From: Molanna angustata
Lineage: Eukaryota > Arthropoda > Insecta > Trichoptera > Molannidae
Assembly: GCA_963576475.1 (NCBI GenBank)
Contig: OY754981.1
Location: 29,798,132 to 29,862,131 of the forward strand
Reading direction: 5' to 3'
DNA: 64,000 nt
Each line of letters opens with the position of its first letter. Position 1 is the first letter of the stretch. The position numbers and the translations under genes were made by a program. Below are positions 17,250 to 28,989 of the stretch, piece by piece. A model generated the notes under the pieces. It was not told the origin of the DNA. It saw nothing but the letters and a program-made list of their open reading frames with translations, and did no database searches.

Positions 17250-17375
17250 TATTTTGTATTGCATCTCGGGCAACTAACTATATTAAATATCAATTTAATA
17301 CGCACCCAAAAACAAGTTGCCACATTCTGGAGACTGATGAGCATTATCGTCTTATAGATCTCACCCCGCTAAACA
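17250..17375 (+). repeat. Dispersed repeat (ttgcc-gcattctgga family), copy 2
   Basis: Diverged counterpart of 13140-13300: gcaactaac, atatcaatttaa, acgcaccca, gttgccacattctgga and tcgtcttatagatc occur in the same order. Confidence 0.5.
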
Positions 17376-18139
17376 AAATAGTCGACGTAAGAATATTACT
17401 AAAAATAGTTTTTAAATTACTAAGGATTCTGTTAACAGTACATAATTCATGTGACATATAACATAATTAGCTACTCTCTCCCTTCATAACCCGAGAATCA
17501 TCTCTGCCATAGCTTGGTGTCATTCGTCATTTCCATTACAATTTTGTAGGTTCAAATAACTGAGAGGTCACTGTATATTTTTCTTTTATGTTTAATTATT
17601 TCTGTTAATTCTTTTGCTTTGAATACATAACCTTAGACCAACAGGTAACCTTAGACCAAATTGGAAAACGACAGCCTCAAAACAGACTCGTCTAGTGATG
17701 CAGTAAATTTCCAAATAGGATATTTATTAATAAGTTTTTTTTAATATAGTTACCATTTTGTTATTGTATTATGTAAAAATAATGGAAAATAAATAATTTG
17801 TTTAATTTCAAGTGAGATAAAAAACTAATTGTATGATAATTTTCCACATTTTCAAGGACTTCATTTATGTTTTGTCTACCCCGTTAGGGACATAGCGTGA
17901 TGGTATCAAGGTATATATCTAAAGTTATTATATGAAAGTTTGAAAATCGTTTAAAATATACTATTTCCAACTTGACTATAGTAAAAAAAAATGGGTAAAC
18001 ATCTTCATGTGTCTGAATCAGATAAGACTTTGTTTATTGAAGTTCCTCTATTTTAATCTCAATGATTTCTTTCAACCATGAATGAGAGAGATTGGCATAT
18101 TTAAATAAAATTTGTAATTAAGTACCTATATAATATATG
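17376..18139. other. Intergenic with a lepidopteran repeat scrap
   Basis: Around 17868-17925 the text gttttgtctacccc, gggacatagcgtgatg resembles a dispersed motif common in lepidopteran genomes. Nothing else seen. Confidence 0.35.
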
Positions 18140-18189
18140 CAGGGTGTCCCAAAAGTCAACGACAAGTTGAGTACTGGATGTAGGCTAGG

Positions 18190-18236
<47 letters not shown>

Positions 18237-18960
18237 CGGCAAATTGCCTTTTACAAACATGAACAACAATTAAGTACACACATTGAAATTACAAAATAAA
18301 ATAATAAAACTATCATAAACATAAAAGAAAAAGAAGGTACTGTAACAAAATTAGTAAATATAAAAAATAATATTAAGTGGAAAAAAAAATACAATTTAAA
18401 ATAAAAGATATAGGTACTTAGGTTGAGACATAAAAATCATTAAAATATACTAAAATAATATACCTACGCACTTAGAAAAAAAAGAAAAAATAATAATAAT
18501 GTAAAGAAAATAAAAGAACTATAAAAACAAACATATGGGTACATACTTAGGAAAATAAAAACTAAATGATGAAACAAAACAAATAACAAAAAAAATATAT
18601 TATAATCACATTTATAGTATAATATTATACTATACATGCAAAGTAGGCAAGCAAAAAAAATGTATTGCAAATCTTAAAGAAAAAGAAAGAATCTAAATTA
18701 CAGAAAATTTAAAAAATATCACATTTCAAACGAGATTACATTGTTAGCTGCGATTGACTGTTTTTTATAAAACATTGATGTTAGTTCGTATTTAAATTTG
18801 TGAAAGGAAGTGTTAAAATAATCAAATGACTGTGCATATATATTTCCCAAGTTCTGAATTCGATGTATTGGTGTATAATAGTGTGCTAAATTTGTAGTAT
18901 TTTTACAATAGAATGGAAAATGATTTCTAGTGACAGTTATGACAGTTTATGAAAAAATTG
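18190..18960 (-). pseudogene. 5'-truncated LINE, C-terminal ORF and AAAT tail
   Basis: On the minus strand a frame open from about 18957 reads TVTRNHFPFYCKNTTNLAHY, YTPIHRIQNLGNIYAQSF, DYFNTSFHKFKYELTSMFY and stops after VISFEM. This fits the C-terminal tail of a CR1/jockey-type reverse transcriptase, where a PxxRxxxxYN-like element precedes F--FK--L. A long AT-rich 3' UTR follows, then the hairpin ggcaatttgcc and an (aaat)n tail (plus-strand tttattta tract 18190-18236). Confidence 0.65.
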
Positions 18961-19235
18961 AAGTCGCTCAGTTTTTGTAACAGAATATTTTTTTTAAAAA
19001 CCGTGAAAATCGACACCCTGGGCCACATTTCTAGGTCCTGTGGCCACAAATACGCTCTAAACTAAGCATGCAAATGGTATTAATTTTCACACGTGTCTAA
19101 CAGCATGGTTCTTGTCACCGGACCAAAAAAGTGGTCCAGGGTGTCGATTTTCACGGTTTTCTAAAAAAAATATTCCATTGCAAAAACTAATCGACATAAT
19201 TTTTTTCCATATTTTTTTATAAACTGTCATTTATT
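18945..19235. repeat. Fold-back segment, about 290 bp
   Basis: Left arm 18945-19022 (aacagaatattttttttaaa, ccgtgaaaatcgacaccctgg) pairs with right arm 19138-19230 (ccagggtgtcgattttcacgg, then aatattccattgcaaaaac). Inside, tggccacatttctaggtcctgtggcc is a second dyad. The caccctgg/ccagggtg words echo the element termini at 18140, suggesting a rearranged copy of the same family. Confidence 0.65.
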
Positions 19236-19325
19236 TTATTTATTTATTTCAAATTTACGGCTTGAGAGCCTTTATAAAAAACAACAAGTATATAATTATT
19301 AAAACTTTGAATTACTGTCATAACA
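19225..19325 (-). pseudogene. Very short LINE 3' tail insertion
   Basis: On the minus strand: ataaaggctctcaagccgtaa followed by aaat repeats. The ggctc-tcaa-gcc hairpin next to an AAAT tail repeats the arrangement at 18235, 52790 and 55380, so this is a severely 5'-truncated copy of such a LINE. Confidence 0.55.
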
Positions 19326-19353
19326 GCTTATCATTGAGTTTTGGGACACTCTG

Positions 19354-20186
19354 TATTTTACACTGTAGTCATCATCGTAATGTTAAATTTGGACAAGTGG
19401 TTAACACTAACTTCAATTCGCCATTGCACACTAAACCTGTTTTGATGAATAAATTTAAAAATATATAATAATAATAATAATAATAATAAAGTAGACATGA
19501 TGAGAGTTTATCCATTAGTCTAAATTGTGTACAACAAACAGCAGGTGCATGATTGGATTATATTCACCTGTTGTTAGTAAAATATGCAGTTAGAGGCAGA
19601 CACAATAAGGAAGACACTGTCAAGTATTTAACGTACCTACCTATAGTAATAGAGGGTTGTTAGATAGCGAAATGAGAAAATTCAAAAAAGGAATTAAATG
19701 ATACAGTTCTTCGTTAATGTTGTCGTTTATAGAAAATAATCGCTAATCATCGATTTAAATAATAGATGATTTATTGATTAATTGAATTATTTATCTTATT
19801 TATCATCGGGATCGGCCATTTACACATTCAAACACACCTTCATCCTCACAAATACACTTATTTTTTAAATGAGTTTGGTAATTTTTTTTATTTTATTTTT
19901 TATTCTTTACACTTGTTTTTTATTTTTTATGTGCGACCGACACCCGCTTCACTGGGAACATACCCGTGTCGAGGCGAGTATCAAAATGACATTTATTAAT
20001 AAGTTTGTCACATCAAAATTGTACCTTAAAAATAACTCATAAAATAGCTAATAAATTTCAAGTTGCAAGTTATCATCAGCAATAATACAAAAAACACAAC
20101 AATTGTCACTATGTTACTGGCATGTCCATAGATAAAGGCGACATGTGGCGGGAACATGATAAAACAACAAAAAAATAAGTATACTG
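19354..20186. other. Intergenic with an (AAT)n tract
   Basis: An (aat)n microsatellite of about 22 bp lies at 19467-19489. The rest is AT-rich with no recognised genes. Confidence 0.45.
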
Positions 20187-20690
20187 AATACCCTCGACGC
20201 TGTCCAAAGGCGTGCTATACATCTGATTGATGATCCATCACTGACTAATGGATTGCAATCACTAGAACACAGACGCAGAGTCGGTATTTTAAGTTTATTC
20301 TATAGATACTACCACGGGAATTGCTCAGAAGAACTTGCATCTTTGGTCCCTCCTCCACCCACTCGCAACAGAGTCACTCGCTTCACTCAATCGCAGCATC
20401 CATTCACAGTGGACCTTCAACATATACGAACAAGTCGCTTCTCGAACTCCTTTATTAATACAGCAGCCCGACTGTGGAACGATCTTCCGAATTCTGTGTT
20501 TCCACCTTCGTACAACCAGGGTCTTTTTAAAATCCGAATTAATAAACTCTTTTCTAGATTGCAAACCCCTCCCAACGCTACGTAGTGCGCTTCTTCGGAA
20601 GAGTAAAATGGACCCAAATCCTAATAGCTGGCGTCCCCTACGTGGACATGTTAAAAAAAATACCGGTTGGCATCACTTCTTACGATAAAC
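20187..20690 (+). pseudogene. 5'-truncated jockey/CR1-like LINE, RT C-terminus and 3' UTR
   Basis: Frame open from 20187 to the stop at 20583-20585, 132 codons: NTLDAVQRRAIHLIDDPSL, LEHRRRVGILSLFYRYYHG, NCSEELASLVPPP, then ARLWNDLPNSVFPPSYNQG. The LD-xQRRA, SLEHRR-V--L--FYR-YHG-CSEEL and LWN-LP--VFP--YN-G-FK motifs are the standard tail of lepidopteran jockey-like reverse transcriptases. The 3' UTR is shared with 35350-35452 (gtagtgcgcttcttcggaag, atggacccaaatcctaatag), and the homology ends at a run of As near 20660. The catalytic RT core is missing, so this copy is dead, although its frame is still intact. Confidence 0.88.
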
Positions 20691-22905
20691 TTATACTTTT
20701 TATACTTAGAATTTATTTTGAAATTCGTTAAGAATTTATGTAGTAAAAAAGTCGTGTCTTACAAATCTCAGGCAGTGCTTCGGGATCCCGTCTACGGCGT
20801 CACTCTTTAGTTTGGCGCAAAATAGCGAAGATTTTGGTGTGATTGTTGCCAACCTGTGTTAGGAGCGCCTCAAATAAGGAGAAGAAAAATAAGAAGAAGA
20901 TATCATATAAAACCTCCAACCCACGCCTTGATTCACAATGTAAAAAAGTTAAACTCAGACATCTGTTAAATTAAATATATTCATTAAATATATGTTACAA
21001 AGAATCTCGTTGTACCATTCCAAATGAATCGGCCATAGTAGTTGAGCTGATAAAATGTCGACCCAATCTCGTCCGTCTCGCGTGACCTACCTTCTTGACC
21101 TCCAAGGAATGTCCACAGGATCCTCGAGCAGTACAATACTCCCCCCATTAAACTTGACCACTATGCAAACGTGCCGGAGCAAGATCACCGACCTGATTCG
21201 AACAGGAGTTGAAACTTTCCGTCCTTTTCGACGACCGCCGCCGGACGCTGGTTGGGCGGTTCATATTGCCGAAGATCAGGTTTGAAAATATTAATCTGTG
21301 TCGTGGGTGTTTGGGAGAGTGTGTTCAATTATTGGATTATCGGGAAAAACGCGAAATGTCTTCCATGTCATCATCGAATTATTTGACGAAGGTAATATAG
21401 ATTCAAGTAGGTACTTACCGTCTTTCAAAAATATTTACAAAAAATGTGCTACTTCAAATACTTGCATAAATACATAGGAAAGTCACGCCATACCTTTATA
21501 CGTGCAGAGAGTGATAGTGGGTCAATTGTGCACCCCGTTAACACATACAAGTTTTGCACAACACTCGATCATCTCGAAACAGATTTGAGAGTAGCAACTG
21601 AATTAAATAACTTCAAAAGAAAAATAAAATAGACTTCATTTTGTATAGCAATGATTGTGTAGATACCTATACATTGTTTATTTTGTTTTAAGGTCCCTTT
21701 ACACACGAGTGCTTGCATTCTGGTAGAGGCCAATATGTTTATTTTATTATGTATATTTTCTGTATCTTGTGACTATGTATTTTTGTGTAGTTTGCTATTA
21801 GGGGTCCTTTATTGTTTGAATTGAGTGAAAAAATGTGCGTTATAAAATATTTTATAAGGATCTAATAAATACCTAATATCCAATATTAAAGTTTTTAAGG
21901 TATCAAAGATGACGTCATCAAATGAATAAAAGCATAATAATTAATACTTATGAAAGTATCAATGCTCTATATGTTCCACGAATTTCAGGGGAAAATTAAT
22001 ACCACTTTAAAAGCTAGTCTACGGTGAAACAGCGATTATAGTAATCGGCCTTATTGACTGTGTCAAATTACTTTAAATAATTGATACTCTGATGTGAATC
22101 CGTTGGCCGTTCTTTTGACACAGTTCTTCATTGTAGTGTGGAGCCAAATTGTTCAGAGCCATTAAGCATATCTTATAGTCTACTCGTTCTGGACACTTCA
22201 ACTAGGGTGGTTCTTTAAGAGAAGGTTTTCTGGGTATATTCAGCTCTTATTTATTATCAATCTAGCAACTGCGTTAAAAAATATATACAACCAAACTGTT
22301 TAAATGATTGAATTAAAACCTTAGATTATACATGTTATTAGAACATAAAAAACAAATTAATATCTTTCTAATGTTTTTCAGCTTGCAAGTATGATTTTTT
22401 TTTGTTTATATATTTAATAAATGGGCAACGTACAAATATAAAAATACAATAAATAAGAATAACATAAGTAGGTAATCGTAACTTAATCAGCCCACCTTTG
22501 ATTTCATGATAATTGCTATAACTTTATTGTCCATACCATAAACTTTGTAACGCTGTTTGTTTCCTGAATATAAATAAATAAAATAAAATATATTATACTC
22601 ACTGCTGGTAAAAAAACAATAAATAATTCCTGTTTAATGAGGCTTCTAAAATGGGTCCTGGACATACAGAATAATATGTCCACGGACCTGATCCTTTACA
22701 AATTATTATATGTATGTGGTAAGACATCGGTACAATGGGGAATATCGAGCGGCGTTAGTGATTTTTGTCTAAAAAAAGAACGTTGAGGTGTGCCTTGTTA
22801 GTCTTTTTGGTACGTAATTAGTAATTGTAAAGTCAATATTGAAGTTTATTATGTTATAAAGGTACATTAAGTCTGAGGTCCTTCGTCTTGTCTGTAAAAT
22901 TTTAG
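20691..22905. other. Intergenic, nothing convincing
   Basis: A GC-richer patch at 21050-21290 contains overlapping open frames of 63-76 codons with no recognisable domain and no splice pairing I could support. It may be a decayed transposon. The rest is AT-rich and featureless. Confidence 0.35.
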
Positions 22906-22975
22906 ACTTGTATTCAGAGAACAAATATCAGGATCGAGGCCTCCTCGATCTTCATGTTAGTCTCTGAATACGAAT
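22906..22975. repeat. Long imperfect hairpin, pre-miRNA-sized
   Basis: gtattcagaga (22910-22920) pairs perfectly with tctctgaatac (22961-22971). An inner stem gatcgagg/cctcgatc closes on a cct loop, and the ten bases between the stems on each side are about 70% complementary. Both strands can fold this way. The 3-nt loop is short for an animal pre-miRNA; a fold-back transposon relic is equally possible. Confidence 0.6.
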
Positions 22976-23439
22976 GTTTTTAGCAAACAAAAAAAATAGT
23001 GTACTATATAACTTAAAATTTCTATATGATACTCTGAGAAATTCCTTACCTTATAGTTTACACTACTACACACATAATAGTGGAGAGTAAAAATAGCAGT
23101 AAATCGATATATGCAATTTATTTTATTTCTTAATAACACAATTAGTTTTGATATTAAAACACGCCTTAAAATAATCGTTTATCTAAATATAACCTAATTT
23201 GCATTATAGTATGTAGTTATAATATAGACTTAATTACATATTCATTTGGTATTAATTATGATGGCTATTAACTATGCCAAAAATCAACATTATTATCTGT
23301 TTTGAATGCGAAATTTTTGTAATAAATTAAAAACAGACATTAGCATAGTTAGCAACGGAAACGAAAATATTGATTTGATCATAGATAAAAATAATAAATT
23401 AGATAAAATACTATTCACTTCTATGGAATAATCGAGTTA

Positions 23440-23560
23440 TGGTTTCACAATTTTTGTACCAATTTTATACATCAATTTCTCAACGGGTATTATTAAGAGA
23501 ATGTATAACACGAGTTTCGTCGCGATGTTTTTGTCTGTATGGTGTACCTACTAAGAAATG
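23440..23560 (+). repeat. Dispersed family X fragment
   Basis: tacatcaatttctcaacggg, agagaatgta-aacacgagtttcgtcg and gatgtttttgt match 30835-30905 in order. It is part of a roughly 300-bp repeat also present on the minus strand at 52216-52490. Confidence 0.55.
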
Positions 23561-23604
23561 TCCTATCAAAGTGGAAATCGCATTTTATAAAACAGGGTTA
23601 ATAG

Positions 23605-23790
23605 CGGTCGACCGCAGTGGTATAGTGGCTTCTGTTCCGACGTTCAGCGTTAATTCCCACCGGAAGATAAATGTAATGAAAATTATTTTTCACGCAAATC
23701 TTGCTTCTCTGGGCTGGCGAAATTTGTTAATTGAAATAAATTGCCATTTAGTGTTAATCTCGCCACTTGTTCTGGATGTAAGGAAATGAT
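23605..23790 (+). mobile_element. SINE family A with tRNA-like head
   Basis: A tRNA-like head (23606-23665, gaccgcagtggtatagtggc box A region, attccc at the box B position) is followed by cacgcaaatcttgcttctctgg (23691-), a diverged middle, and ccacttgttctggatgtaagg at the end. Diverged relative to the 9250-9432 copy, so an older insertion, but it keeps the 5' head that the other lacks. Confidence 0.65.
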
Positions 23791-24299
23791 CATAGATAAA
23801 AATAAATAAATATGATAGATAGAATTTTTTTTTATCCGATACAAAAGATCTCAACGCACGGTGAGACAAAGTATCGAAAAAGCGACGTTCAAGATTCTCG
23901 CAGAGAGCACGGCGGGGGACTGAAGAGACTATATTGAGGACGTCAAGTCTGAAATAACACAAGTTAACAATAATAATGTAGGTCGACAAAGAGTCAAATA
24001 ATGATGTTTGCAAATTACAAATTTGTACACTGTGTGGTGTATTTTGCAAGTACATGTTGGAGATAAAATCAATATTCAAGGTTCTAGGCCCGACGATTTC
24101 ATACAATACGTAGTCGAGTACTAAATCAACCTGTTTTGTATTGAAAGAGTTGAAAAAAAAAATGCACGTACATATACTCGAATGTATGCCATGACTCATT
24201 GTCCCGGTATTGCGACGAGTACTCACCTCAAGCGGTTACGAAATCAAAGTTAAAAGTCTTGGGAGAGATTGCGTAAATCGTTTGGTTTTTAAAATTCTT

Positions 24300-24610
24300 G
24301 CTTCTCTGGGTGTAGATGAATCTTTTAAAACATAACGCCACATTTTCCTATCCTGACACACATTCATGGCTATCTGTTGTTCACGCTTCTTACATTTCCG
24401 TCTTTGAGAATATCGTTCACATGGTCGTGCCATCCTTTTCTAGGGCGCCCCCGACAACCTCTTATTCCGTTCCTGTCAGCTTTGTATATTTTCTTAATTT
24501 TATCAATAATATCTTTCTTCATCTTTCATTCTTTCCTTGCTTTCTCGTTTCGTACTCTGTTATACATCGTTCTGTTACAAATTCTTCTTAGCGATCTCAT
24601 TTATTTTTTG
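24300..24610 (-). pseudogene. RTE-like LINE fragment (basic post-RT segment)
   Basis: The minus-strand frame reads KKDIIDKIKKIYKADRNGIR, GCRGRPRKGWHDHVNDILKD, then a stop-broken tail MCVRIGKCGVMF. RGRPRKGW-D-V--IL followed by a D/R-x-K-rich segment is the usual end of RTE-like polyproteins. The copy is frameshifted and lacks all catalytic residues. Confidence 0.7.
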
Positions 24611-25590
24611 GTCTTTTCCAGAAAATTAGTTATTCGTAATTAAATTTAAAGATCGACTTAAAAAATAATAAATCTATGTCGTGGTAAACGAGACAATATA
24701 GACCCCATCATGAGTAGTGTAAATTAGGCAGATAAATTATAAGCCAACTCATAGAGCGATGTGCTGGAACTAAGTTTCCGGTAACAGTGTACCGTAAGCT
24801 CATTCCAATTAGAAGAATGACCAATTATATGATATTCGTTAAATTACAATCATGTGTCATTCATACATTCATAGTTGTAATATTAATTCATATTGTTAAA
24901 TTTGCAAGACCTAATTTTGCTACAACTCCATTAATGCTAGACTTGCATGTAACGTAATATAAAATATTCACACCGAAAGAAGCAAATAAATTAATTTCAG
25001 ATGACCCTGCAGGTATTTTAACTAGTATTATAATGAATATTGCAAGAATACTTGCAAAAACAAGTATATTTAAAATGGCAAGAAATTAAACTGTAAAAAT
25101 CTGAATAAAAAACGTACACATAAATAAAACATAAATATTAGGAGACCATTTGTAGAGCCTTGCGGAACACCTAAACGAGACAGCTAAAATCGGTATACCG
25201 TTCAACTAATAATAACAGCAGGTGAACATACATAATCATCAGATAATTAAATTAGCATTTATGTAGGTGAGAAATATTTTACTTTAAATATTTTAGATGA
25301 ATCATAAACATTAGACATTCTCTTAACTGAACTGAACTATCTACAACAGACTTATCAACCTAAATTTCATTAATTGCTATACTTGCAAATTTTGTGCTAA
25401 AAACTAATACCACACAATAAAATAAGTCTTATTGTAAACGTGAATCTTTTGTTTTTTTACTCTTTACTACTGTGTCATAGTGAACACTTTTTTCAGAAGT
25501 TGACGGTGTCATTTAGTAGAAGATAAAAATACTAAAATTTGAAAATCAAGGTGAAAATGTTGGTTTTAAGATAGAAAATAACCAATAATT
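24611..25590. other. Intergenic, nothing recognised
   Basis: AT-rich DNA without gene or repeat signals that I can support. Confidence 0.4.
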
Positions 25591-25980
25591 CCCCTTATTC
25601 AGTAACTATTGTAACTAAAATAGGAACGTACTAAAATTGTAGATTTTAGATTTACGGTCTTATTTCAGCGTTATAAAATATCAACTTGGACTAAATGGAA
25701 TATGAACGTACCTATTTTGGCTGGAACGTTCTTAAAAAGTTACGGAATCAGACGTATTATGAATAATTATGAAAATTATGAAATTTTTATCATTTTCATA
25801 AGTATTCAAAATAAGTCTAATTCAGTAGGTATTTTTTTAAGAACGTTCCGGCTAATATAGGTATGTTTCTATTCCATTTAGTCCAAGTTGATATTTTATA
25901 ACGCTGAAATAAGACCGTAAATTTAAAATATACAATTTTAGTACGTTCTTATTTTAGTTACAATAGTTACTGAATAGGGG
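25591..25980. mobile_element. Palindromic MITE, copy 2 (ccctattcagtaac family)
   Basis: Full-length relative of 1421-1752. The left end ccccttattcagtaactatt and right end inverse ccccctattcagtaactatt are followed inward by ggaacgtactaaaattgta, cggtcttatttcagcg and acttggactaaatgg on both arms. The loop differs from copy 1 by about 50 bp. No target duplication is obvious. Confidence 0.8.
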
Positions 25981-26925
25981 GTACCTATTATTTCCTTTGA
26001 GACTTTAGATACCTACTGATCGATTTTATTTATGCTTCCTAACTCTCATTTTTTTAGGAACTTCCTAGCGTGAATTTTGGTACCTATATAGTTTTAATAG
26101 GAACTAACGACGATGAGCAAACAAGCGTGAATAGTGTCTTCCGATGAGATTTCATGAATATTAGAATTCGCATGTGATAAGGAGTACCTACCTACACAAA
26201 TGTGTTTGTTAATTTCTCATTTGTATTCAACATAATCGTACGACTCTCTTGAGAAAATAAATATTTAATATACAACGGTAGTACTTTGTGCTGATGGATT
26301 TCCTGCCTCTTAAAACAACACCTATAGGTATATTCAATAATTCATTTTTATATTTCAGTCATTAAATTTGACGATCATATTTTCACATTGATTCAATATC
26401 CGTTGAATGTATAAATTAATGAAACTATTAAACGTGTAAATTGACTTTAACTTCACTTAAAAAAAATCTTAGATATACCATCACGACATGTCCCTGTATG
26501 GAATAAAGCTTAGTAAAATATTTTCGAGCTTAGGATAAAGCGTCAAGTCAACAATGATATCAATTTTATAATAATACAAGTTAGTTAATCAGACTAAAAC
26601 TGTTGACTCCATAGTTTGTTGTCGTGCTGTGTGGTCTCCAGTCTCCACCCGACATTTTAATTGTTCCTAATGAACTACTTCATTAACATTACATTTATAT
26701 AAATTACTACACGAATGACACGTTGTTATATTATCTGCTTATAAACAGAACTACAACCAAACAACAGTTGTGAAAACTCAAGAGGAGGGGCTAGCAAAAT
26801 TGATATAAGAATATTATAAATCTAATGGTAGTTATAATAAAAAATGCGATATAATAATATGTGCGAAATTTTATTTGAACCAAATACCTAACTAGGTATA
26901 TAGAAGATATACATAGATAGTAAGA
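25981..26925. other. Intergenic, nothing recognised
   Basis: No coding or structured repeat signal seen; gtaggtacctac-type words are present. Confidence 0.4.
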
Positions 26926-27170
26926 TAGAGGAAAGACAATATTGAGGTGGTACGGGAACGTTGGACGTAAGCCAACAGTTCAAATTGTAAACAAAGCAAT
27001 CTCCGTGAATCTTCCTCGACTAACATCCATAGGAAGACGAAAGAGTTCCTGGATAGTGATAGTGCAAAAGCATAACCAGATGCGAATACATGGTCTGGGC
27101 AATATTTTACAGGTCCAAAGGGCTACGTGGGAGGAAGTACCTAGTACAGAAATGATCCGGTGAAGTACTT
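26926..27170 (+). pseudogene. LINE fragment with LRWYG motif
   Basis: Frame ILRWYGNVGRKPTVQIVNKA, then GRRKSSWIVIVQKHNQMRIHG and RATWEEV. The LxWYGHV motif, a basic G-RR---W segment and a final WEE word correspond to the post-RT region of RTE-like LINEs. The aspartates and glycines usual for the family are substituted, consistent with decay. Confidence 0.65.
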
Positions 27171-27400
27171 ACAGTCCTGAACTTTGTGATAACCCTAAAC
27201 AGACTTCTGAGCATATCCCATGGGAATGCACTAACTTCTCCGTGTCAACTTTCCGACGAGAACTCTACGACGATGTCCGAGGGAATTTCTTTGGACCCAT
27301 TGGGCATGCGGACCTTGTAGCCACGAAGAGCAACTTAAGGACTTTCAAGACTTTCTGTCTAAAATTCGGTGAAATTTTATCTTCACTATCACAGTTCTCC
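27171..27400 (+). pseudogene. LINE C-terminal fragment with zinc-knuckle-like motif
   Basis: Frame SPELCDNPKQTSEHIPWECT, NFSVSTFRRELYDDV, then a hydrophobic tail. The C-x5-TxEHIxxECxxF pattern is the degenerate CCHC knuckle found after the RT or RNase H domain of R1/jockey-type elements. It directly follows the LRWYG fragment, but the two belong to different element types, so this is a nested or abutting insertion. Confidence 0.65.
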
Positions 27401-28989
27401 GGACTCTTCGTATGTTCTTTCAGATTCTTGCAAGGGGCCGTTATTAGTCCCCATAAGCAGAACGGGTGGTGGTGGGGGAAGAACAGGTCCAAAGGGCTGA
27501 CCTAAACAGTCTGCAGACAATGCGAGCTGGAACATAGCCAGGGATGTCTTAGAAGTGTCTCCTATAGTATCACCACTGTGACTTGTGACTTTAACTAGAA
27601 ACTTCTGAATACCTACCAAAATACCTAAAACTAAGCTTATATATAGGCGCCTCCATTTTATTAATTTCTTCAAGGGGCAAGTTTTCAAATGCACAATTTC
27701 ATTTTATATCATGGATGGCGTCAGTAATACATTAGCAAGCAGTCAATGACGTCACAACGTGTGTAAGTATCCGGTATAAGGTAGTAAAATGATGCCATCT
27801 ATCGCTATAAAATAGGTAGTTACCTATACATAATAGGTAGGTAGGTGGCCATATTGTAATATGGTGGTTCGGCTATTAAATGGCGGGAGTTATTGGCCTT
27901 GGAACAGGAATTATATTTCGAGGTCCGTCGATTCTAGGAATACGGCGAGATTATGTATGTATGTATAAAAAACAATTGTGATGTTGCCACCCTTCAAACT
28001 ATTCGATACGTCAAACGAAAATAAATATCCATCGCATTTCAAACTGCAAAATGAATAACAAAAAAATATTTTTGGAGTAGAAGCTAAAGGATAAAGATAA
28101 TAAAAATCTACAAATGATTCCGAAATATAAAATTCCAATTCACGACCAAGTAATATGTGTCAAATATCATAAAAAAATATTTTTTCTAAAAATATTATTT
28201 ATGAAAGGTCAGTACATATAAATCTTGCCAATAAGAAATTTTAACCAATGTTCACAATATTGAATATGAAGTCCTAAAGCTACCGAATACAAAAATCGAT
28301 ATTGAAATCAGAATTCCTTTTAGAAAATCTTTATATTCCTTACTTTTAAACGGAAATTTAGATTTTTATTCATTGTGTTTTTTCTAAGCATTGAGTAAAT
28401 ACCAAGGTGGTGAACTTTTCACATAATATGTATATTAAATATCTCACAGTTTAAAATCTTAAATACGTATTACAAATGCAAGTAAAATGTAAAGGTCGTA
28501 CCTACAGTCATCGTTCAAAAATGTTAGTAGGCGAACGATTGCACTCTTGAACATGCATCATGAATAAGAAAATCAACAGTCTTTATATGTTTTCACATAT
28601 ACAAACATGTAATTGTGCAGTGTGTAGGTAGGTACACCACAAAAAAAATTAATCAAAATAATTGAGTGATCGCCGAGGCGTGCCTGGTATGGTTGTGAAC
28701 TAAATTATATTTATGGGTAACACCGTTATAATATTTTTAATTATATCTACTGACCTATAGGTGGCGGTAACGGCGGAGTTGACCAAAAATAATGAAATCG
28801 ATTGTTATATATTAGAAAATGAAATTGATATGCTAGCTTACTTTTCGAATTTTACGTTAGTGGTGAGAGAATGCAAGGTTAGGGTGTTTTTGGTTTTAGA
28901 TGAATTATACTGGTTGAAGAATCCAAAGCGAATTGAAGGTGTTCAATGCTTTAAAAATATACTGGCACCACAATACGTTTAATAAATGT
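27401..28989. other. Intergenic, no supported gene
   Basis: Contains many gtaggtacct-type words. The frame at 28761-28982 (73 codons) follows an ATA-rich region and has no recognisable domain. The C/G-rich patch at 27450-27500 (ggtggtggtggggg) is unexplained. Confidence 0.35.

Larger units (their letters stand above)
18140..19353. mobile_element. Mariner-like TIR element carrying nested LINE insertions
   Basis: Termini 18140-18166 (cagggtgtcccaaaag...) and 19327-19353 (...cttttgggacactctg type) are inverted repeats of 27 bp with four mismatches. Flanking dinucleotides are tg on the left and ta on the right, consistent with an eroded TA target site. The cagggtgtccc start is typical of some Tc1/mariner-like non-autonomous elements. 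No transposase remains. The interior holds a minus-strand LINE (18190-18960), a fold-back segment (about 18945-19235) and a second LINE tail (19225-19325). Confidence 0.65.

Noticed and set aside
21050..21400. GC-richer patch with overlapping open frames, considered as an exon
   Set aside because: No frame shows a known domain, the frames contradict one another and no matching splice partners were found.
23690..24226. 178-codon minus-strand open frame
   Set aside because: It overlaps a plus-strand SINE, has no domain or compositional coding signal, and no splice context.
28761..28982. 73-codon open frame (MAVTAELTKNNEIDCYI...)
   Set aside because: Begins plausibly but matches no family I know, has no neighbouring exons and sits between LINE fragments; not enough to call a gene.
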